Below, in pieces: positions 61,045 through 64,000 of a stretch of 64,000 bases of DNA. Positions within the stretch are counted from its first letter, which is position 1, and every line of letters begins with the position of its first letter. The position numbers and the translations under genes are program-made. The DNA lies in contig NZ_CP095072.1 in the NCBI RefSeq assembly GCF_022919115.1, positions 3,162,001-3,226,000 on the forward strand, given 5' to 3'. The notes beneath the pieces were generated by a model. The model made no database searches, was not told the origin of the DNA, and saw nothing but the letters and a program-made list of their open reading frames with translations. Origin of the DNA: Gracilibacillus caseinilyticus. Its GTDB lineage: Bacteria > Bacillota > Bacilli > Bacillales > Amphibacillaceae.

Positions 61045-62382
61045 TTGAAACGTATCTTTACAAAGCTTATAACCGCTGTCATGCTGGTGATTGTTTTTGG
61101 AACTGTATTTCTGAACAACCATCAAGTGTTTGCTGCAGATAACGGAGAAGGTAAGCTTGTTTACATCATTCCAATTGAAAATGAAGTAGAAAGAGGCTTG
61201 GAAGCTTTTATTCGCCGAACAACGACAGAGGCAACAGAAGCAAATGCGGATCACATCATTTTTGAAATTAATACACCTGGCGGCCGGGTTGATGCTGCAC
61301 AGAATATCGGGGAAATCTTACAGGATCTTGATGTACAAACAACATCATTCATCACGGTAAAAGCGCTGTCGGCGGGTTCATTTATCGCACTTAATACCGA
61401 TAATATTTTTATGAAATCACAAACAAGTATGGGCGCAAGTGGTGTGATTAATTCAGATGGGACAGCTGCAGACAAAAAAGCCCAATCAGCTTGGATTGCC
61501 AGCATGCGAGGAGCTGCCAGTTCGAAAGGGAGAGATCCGTTATACGCCGAAGCTATGGCGAATGCTGAACTAGACCTGTCGGAATATGGAGCCCCTAAAG
61601 GAAAATATTTAACTCTGGATGCAAACTATGCGACGGAAGTAGGGTACGCAGATGGCATTGTTTCACATCGTACCGCTTTGTTAAATGAGCTTTCCTTATC
61701 CCAGGCGAAGGTAGTTGAAACGGCGCCTACTGCGGCAGAAGTGCTTGCCAGATTTCTTACAAGTCCAGTTGTAGTACCAATCTTATTGTCATTAGCAAGC
61801 ATTGGCTTAATTGTGGAATTATATTCCCCTGGATTTGGTATTCCTGGATCGATTGGACTTGGCTCCTTAGTACTGTATTTTTATGGACATATCGTAGCCG
61901 GATTAGCTGGCTATGAATCGATTGTATTACTTATTATTGGCATTGTCTTGATTATTATCGAGATTTTTGCACCAGGAGGAATACTTGGTTTTATTGGTGT
62001 GGGCGCAATAGTGGGGGCTTTGTTTATGTCCACGGATGATGTGGGAAATATGACGCTCAGTATTGCTATTGCGCTGATTGCTAGTATAATCGTCTCTGTG
62101 ATTCTTTTTAAAACTATTGGTTTGGAGAAAGGTGCGTTTCGCCACGTTATTTTAAAGGATGCGACGAGAACCGAACAAGGGTATGTTTCGACTGTCAATC
62201 GTAACGAGTTACTAGGGCAGGAAGGCATATCGGTTACACCATTAAGACCTGCTGGATCTGCTGAATTTGGTGAAGAACGATTGGACGTCGTTTCCGAGGG
62301 TAGTTTTATTGAAGTGAACAGTCCGATCACTATTGTGAAAGTCGAAGGGTCAAGGATAGTTGTACGAAAAATCAAATCATAA
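61045..62382 (+). CDS. yqeZ: NfeD-family membrane serine protease-like protein YqeZ
   Basis: This 445-aa protein has a signal peptide (cleavage likely after HQVFAA), an extracytoplasmic ClpP/crotonase-like domain with EINTPGGRVDAAQ, SAGSFIALNTD and the nucleophile region MGASGVI, then several membrane helices (about residues 230-360) and a C-terminal NfeD OB-fold. Such proteins cleave or organise stomatin partners; floA follows directly. The start is TTG with AAGGAGG. It acts in membrane stress and resistance to antimicrobial compounds. Confidence 0.93.
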   Translation: MKRIFTKLITAVMLVIVFGTVFLNNHQVFAADNGEGKLVYIIPIENEVERGLEAFIRRTTTEATEANADHIIFEINTPGGRVDAAQNIGEILQDLDVQTTSFITVKALSAGSFIALNTDNIFMKSQTSMGASGVINSDGTAADKKAQSAWIASMRGAASSKGRDPLYAEAMANAELDLSEYGAPKGKYLTLDANYATEVGYADGIVSHRTALLNELSLSQAKVVETAPTAAEVLARFLTSPVVVPILLSLASIGLIVELYSPGFGIPGSIGLGSLVLYFYGHIVAGLAGYESIVLLIIGIVLIIIEIFAPGGILGFIGVGAIVGALFMSTDDVGNMTLSIAIALIASIIVSVILFKTIGLEKGAFRHVILKDATRTEQGYVSTVNRNELLGQEGISVTPLRPAGSAEFGEERLDVVSEGSFIEVNSPITIVKVEGSRIVVRKIKS

Positions 62383-62403
62383 TTTATTGAGGAGGAATGT
62401 ATT

Positions 62404-63408
62404 ATGTCAGAACAATGGGAAGTAATTTTTCCAATCATTATTATTGGTTTAATTGTTATTGCTGTAGCGGTATTATTTACCTTTATCCCGGTGATGCTGT
62501 GGATTAGTGCACTCGCAGCTGGCGTGAAAGTTAGTATCTTTACATTAGTGGGTATGCGTTTAAGAAGGGTTGTACCGTCCCGTGTTATTAATCCCCTAAT
62601 CAAAGCGCACAAAGCTGGGATTGATGTCACAACAAATCAGCTCGAGAGTCATTTTTTAGCTGGAGGTAACGTCGATCGAGTTGTCAATGCGCTAATCGCT
62701 GCGCAACGAGCAAACATTGAATTAAGCTTTGAACGCTGTGCTGCGATTGACCTTGCGGGTCGTGATGTACTTGAAGCAGTTCAAATGAGTGTAAATCCAA
62801 AAGTTATTGAAACACCTTTTATTGCCGGTATCTCCATGGATGGTATCGAAGTGAAAGCAAAGGCAAGAATTACGGTACGTGCTAACATTGACCGACTCGT
62901 TGGTGGTGCTGGTGAAGACACGGTAATCGCCCGTGTAGGTGAAGGTGTTGTCAGTACGATTGGTAGTTCAGAAGATCATAAAAAAGTATTGGAAAACCCG
63001 GATTCGATTTCACATAATGTTTTAAATCGAGGTTTAGATGCTGGTACAGCGTTTGAAATCTTATCGATTGATATTGCTGATGTAGATATTGGTAAAAACA
63101 TTGGTGCAATCCTACAGACAGATCAAGCAGAAGCTGACAAGAATATTGCGCAGGCTAAAGCCGAAGAGCGTCGTGCAATGGCGGTTGCTCAAGAGCAGGA
63201 AATGGTTGCAAAAGTGCAAGAAATGCGTGCAAAAGTAGTAGAAGCAGAAGCAGAAGTACCACAAGCATTGGCAGAAGCATTACGTTCTGGTCATATGGGT
63301 GTAATGGATTATATGAATTATAAAAATATTAATGCAGATACTGATATGCGTGATTCCATCGGAAAATTAACTGACACGGACAATGAGGAAGACGAAAATC
63401 GCAGTTAA
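62404..63408 (+). CDS. floA: flotillin-like protein FloA
   Basis: This 334-aa scaffold protein is of the YqfA/FloA type, found in lipid microdomains. An N-terminal hydrophobic hairpin (about residues 8-48) precedes the PHB/SPFH-like domain and a coiled coil rich in Ala and Glu ([20 protein letters not shown] to about residue 290). It works with YqeZ, is sigma-W controlled, and affects membrane fluidity, secretion and cell shape. Confidence 0.96.
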   Translation: MSEQWEVIFPIIIIGLIVIAVAVLFTFIPVMLWISALAAGVKVSIFTLVGMRLRRVVPSRVINPLIKAHKAGIDVTTNQLESHFLAGGNVDRVVNALIAAQRANIELSFERCAAIDLAGRDVLEAVQMSVNPKVIETPFIAGISMDGIEVKAKARITVRANIDRLVGGAGEDTVIARVGEGVVSTIGSSEDHKKVLENPDSISHNVLNRGLDAGTAFEILSIDIADVDIGKNIGAILQTDQAEADKNIAQAKAEERRAMAVAQEQEMVAKVQEMRAKVVEAEAEVPQALAEALRSGHMGVMDYMNYKNINADTDMRDSIGKLTDTDNEEDENRS

Positions 63409-63446
63409 TGAAAAATTCATCCGCAACAAAGAAAGGATGATGAAAA

Positions 63447-63923
63447 ATGAATGAGATTCTAAGTTTTATCGTCCCGATTATAGCTGTTGTTGTTTGGTTA
63501 TTTGGTCTTGGCAAGTCAGACCAAAAAGAGCAGCAGAAACAAAAGCAGAGCCCTGCAAAGCCTGTTAACCCTTCAACTATGCAGCAGAGTAAGCCGACGA
63601 TAAGTGAAAGGTCTGAAGAGGTATCTACCGAATTGGATACTACATTTGCTCAGCAAAAAGAGCAGCAAATGGAGAAGTTAAAGGCAAAACTTGGCCAATC
63701 AGGTGCTTCGCAGGAACAAAGTGAACAGCCATTAGGTGAGCACAATGCATTAAAAGATAAGCCTTTATCCAGACCGAAAAAGCAACAAACAGAAAAAGAG
63801 GTCACACTTTCCATTGCGAAAAATCTTAATAAAAAAGGTATTGCTCAAGGAATAATCATGGCAGAAGTACTTGGCCCACCTCGAGCATATCAAAACAGAA
63901 ATAATACAAGAATCAACCGATAG
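63447..63923 (+). CDS. yqfB: YqfB-like membrane protein
   Basis: This 158-aa protein has one N-terminal helix (ILSFIVPIIAVVVWLFGLG), a long Gln/Lys/Ser-rich variable region and a short C-terminal motif SIAKNLNKKGIAQGIIMAEVLGPPRA. It is the third gene of the sigma-W operon; its function is unknown. Name is by position and layout. Confidence 0.8.
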   Translation: MNEILSFIVPIIAVVVWLFGLGKSDQKEQQKQKQSPAKPVNPSTMQQSKPTISERSEEVSTELDTTFAQQKEQQMEKLKAKLGQSGASQEQSEQPLGEHNALKDKPLSRPKKQQTEKEVTLSIAKNLNKKGIAQGIIMAEVLGPPRAYQNRNNTRINR

Positions 63924-63925
63924 TC

Positions 63926-63958
63926 AAAACCGAATGGTCTAATCCATTCGGTTTTTTC
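63926..63958 (+). terminator. terminator of the yqeZ-floA-yqfB operon
   Basis: AAAACCGAATGG / CCATTCGGTTTTTT stem with T-run, right after the yqfB stop. Confidence 0.93.
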
Positions 63959-64000
63959 ATGCTAAAACAGCATTAGGGGCAATTAAAGATGTAAAATGGC

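Noticed and set aside
61911-62630. 239-codon antisense frame opposite yqeZ and floA
   Set aside because: It is a shadow of strongly supported genes; composition follows their codon positions and no RBS is present.

Overview
The window is a chromosomal segment of a low-GC, endospore-forming member of the Bacillaceae. Gene order follows two Bacillus subtilis neighbourhoods: the yrr block (yrrI-alaS-ireB-ruvX-yrzB-mltG-trmR-udk-greA-yrzA-yrrS-mtnN) and the yqe block (sda-yqeG-yqeH-aroE-yhbY-nadD-yqeK-rsfS-yqeM ... comER-comEA-comEB-comEC-yqzM-holA-rpsT-gpr-spoIIP-yqxA-lepA-hemW-hrcA-grpE-dnaK-dnaJ-prmA-rsmE-mtaB-rpsU-yqeY-yqeZ-floA-yqfB). Sporulation genes (sigK, sda, gpr, spoIIP, sspH) show a spore former. 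The Mrp-type antiporter operon fits a salt- or alkali-tolerant lineage, but the genus cannot be fixed from the sequence alone.

Layout. 1-10 kb: tail of an AI-2E family transporter, T-box-controlled alaS, then housekeeping genes up to greA, yrrS and mtnN. 9.9-10.6 kb: intact sigK on the minus strand. 10.6-12.9 kb: repeat-rich non-coding DNA and a complete ISL3-family insertion sequence with an 8-bp target duplication, inserted in the T-tract of the mrp terminator. 12.9-18.2 kb: mrp operon A-C-D-E-F-G with no mrpB. 18.5-24 kb: sda (46 aa), a DnaA-box cluster, and the ribosome-assembly, NAD and shikimate genes yqeG to yqeM. 24-39 kb: an accessory block between yqeM and comER, which are neighbours in B. 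subtilis. It holds a DUF4145 protein, YqcI/YcgG, a DJ-1 protein, a zinc ribbon, a patatin, a HAD phosphatase, a methyltransferase, a CoA-disulfide-reductase-like enzyme, DUF2515, a SAM-riboswitch-controlled methionine synthase-like gene, a metallophosphoesterase, the NHEJ pair ligD/ku and sspH. 39-64 kb: late competence genes, DNA polymerase III delta, S20, GPR, SpoIIP, LepA, HemW, the CIRCE-controlled heat-shock operon, RNA and protein modification genes, S21, YqeY, and the sigma-W-type yqeZ-floA-yqfB operon.

The genes fall into functional sets: translation and RNA modification (alaS, trmR, yqeH, rsfS, rsmE, mtaB, prmA, lepA, rpsT, rpsU), protein folding (hrcA-grpE-dnaK-dnaJ), DNA uptake (comEA, comEB, comEC), sporulation and germination (sda, sigK, spoIIP, gpr, sspH), DNA end joining in the spore context (ku, ligD), and envelope stress (yqeZ-floA-yqfB). 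Small genes read directly from the bases include sda, sspH, yqzM and a 55-residue membrane protein.

Most of the window is conserved core chromosome. No CRISPR array, prophage or recognisable novel defence system was seen. The points most worth a second look are the missing mrpB, trmR kept without its usual peptidase-like neighbours, a family of modular hairpin-forming intergenic repeats, a two-hairpin candidate RNA upstream of holA, and the ISL3 insertion in a terminator.
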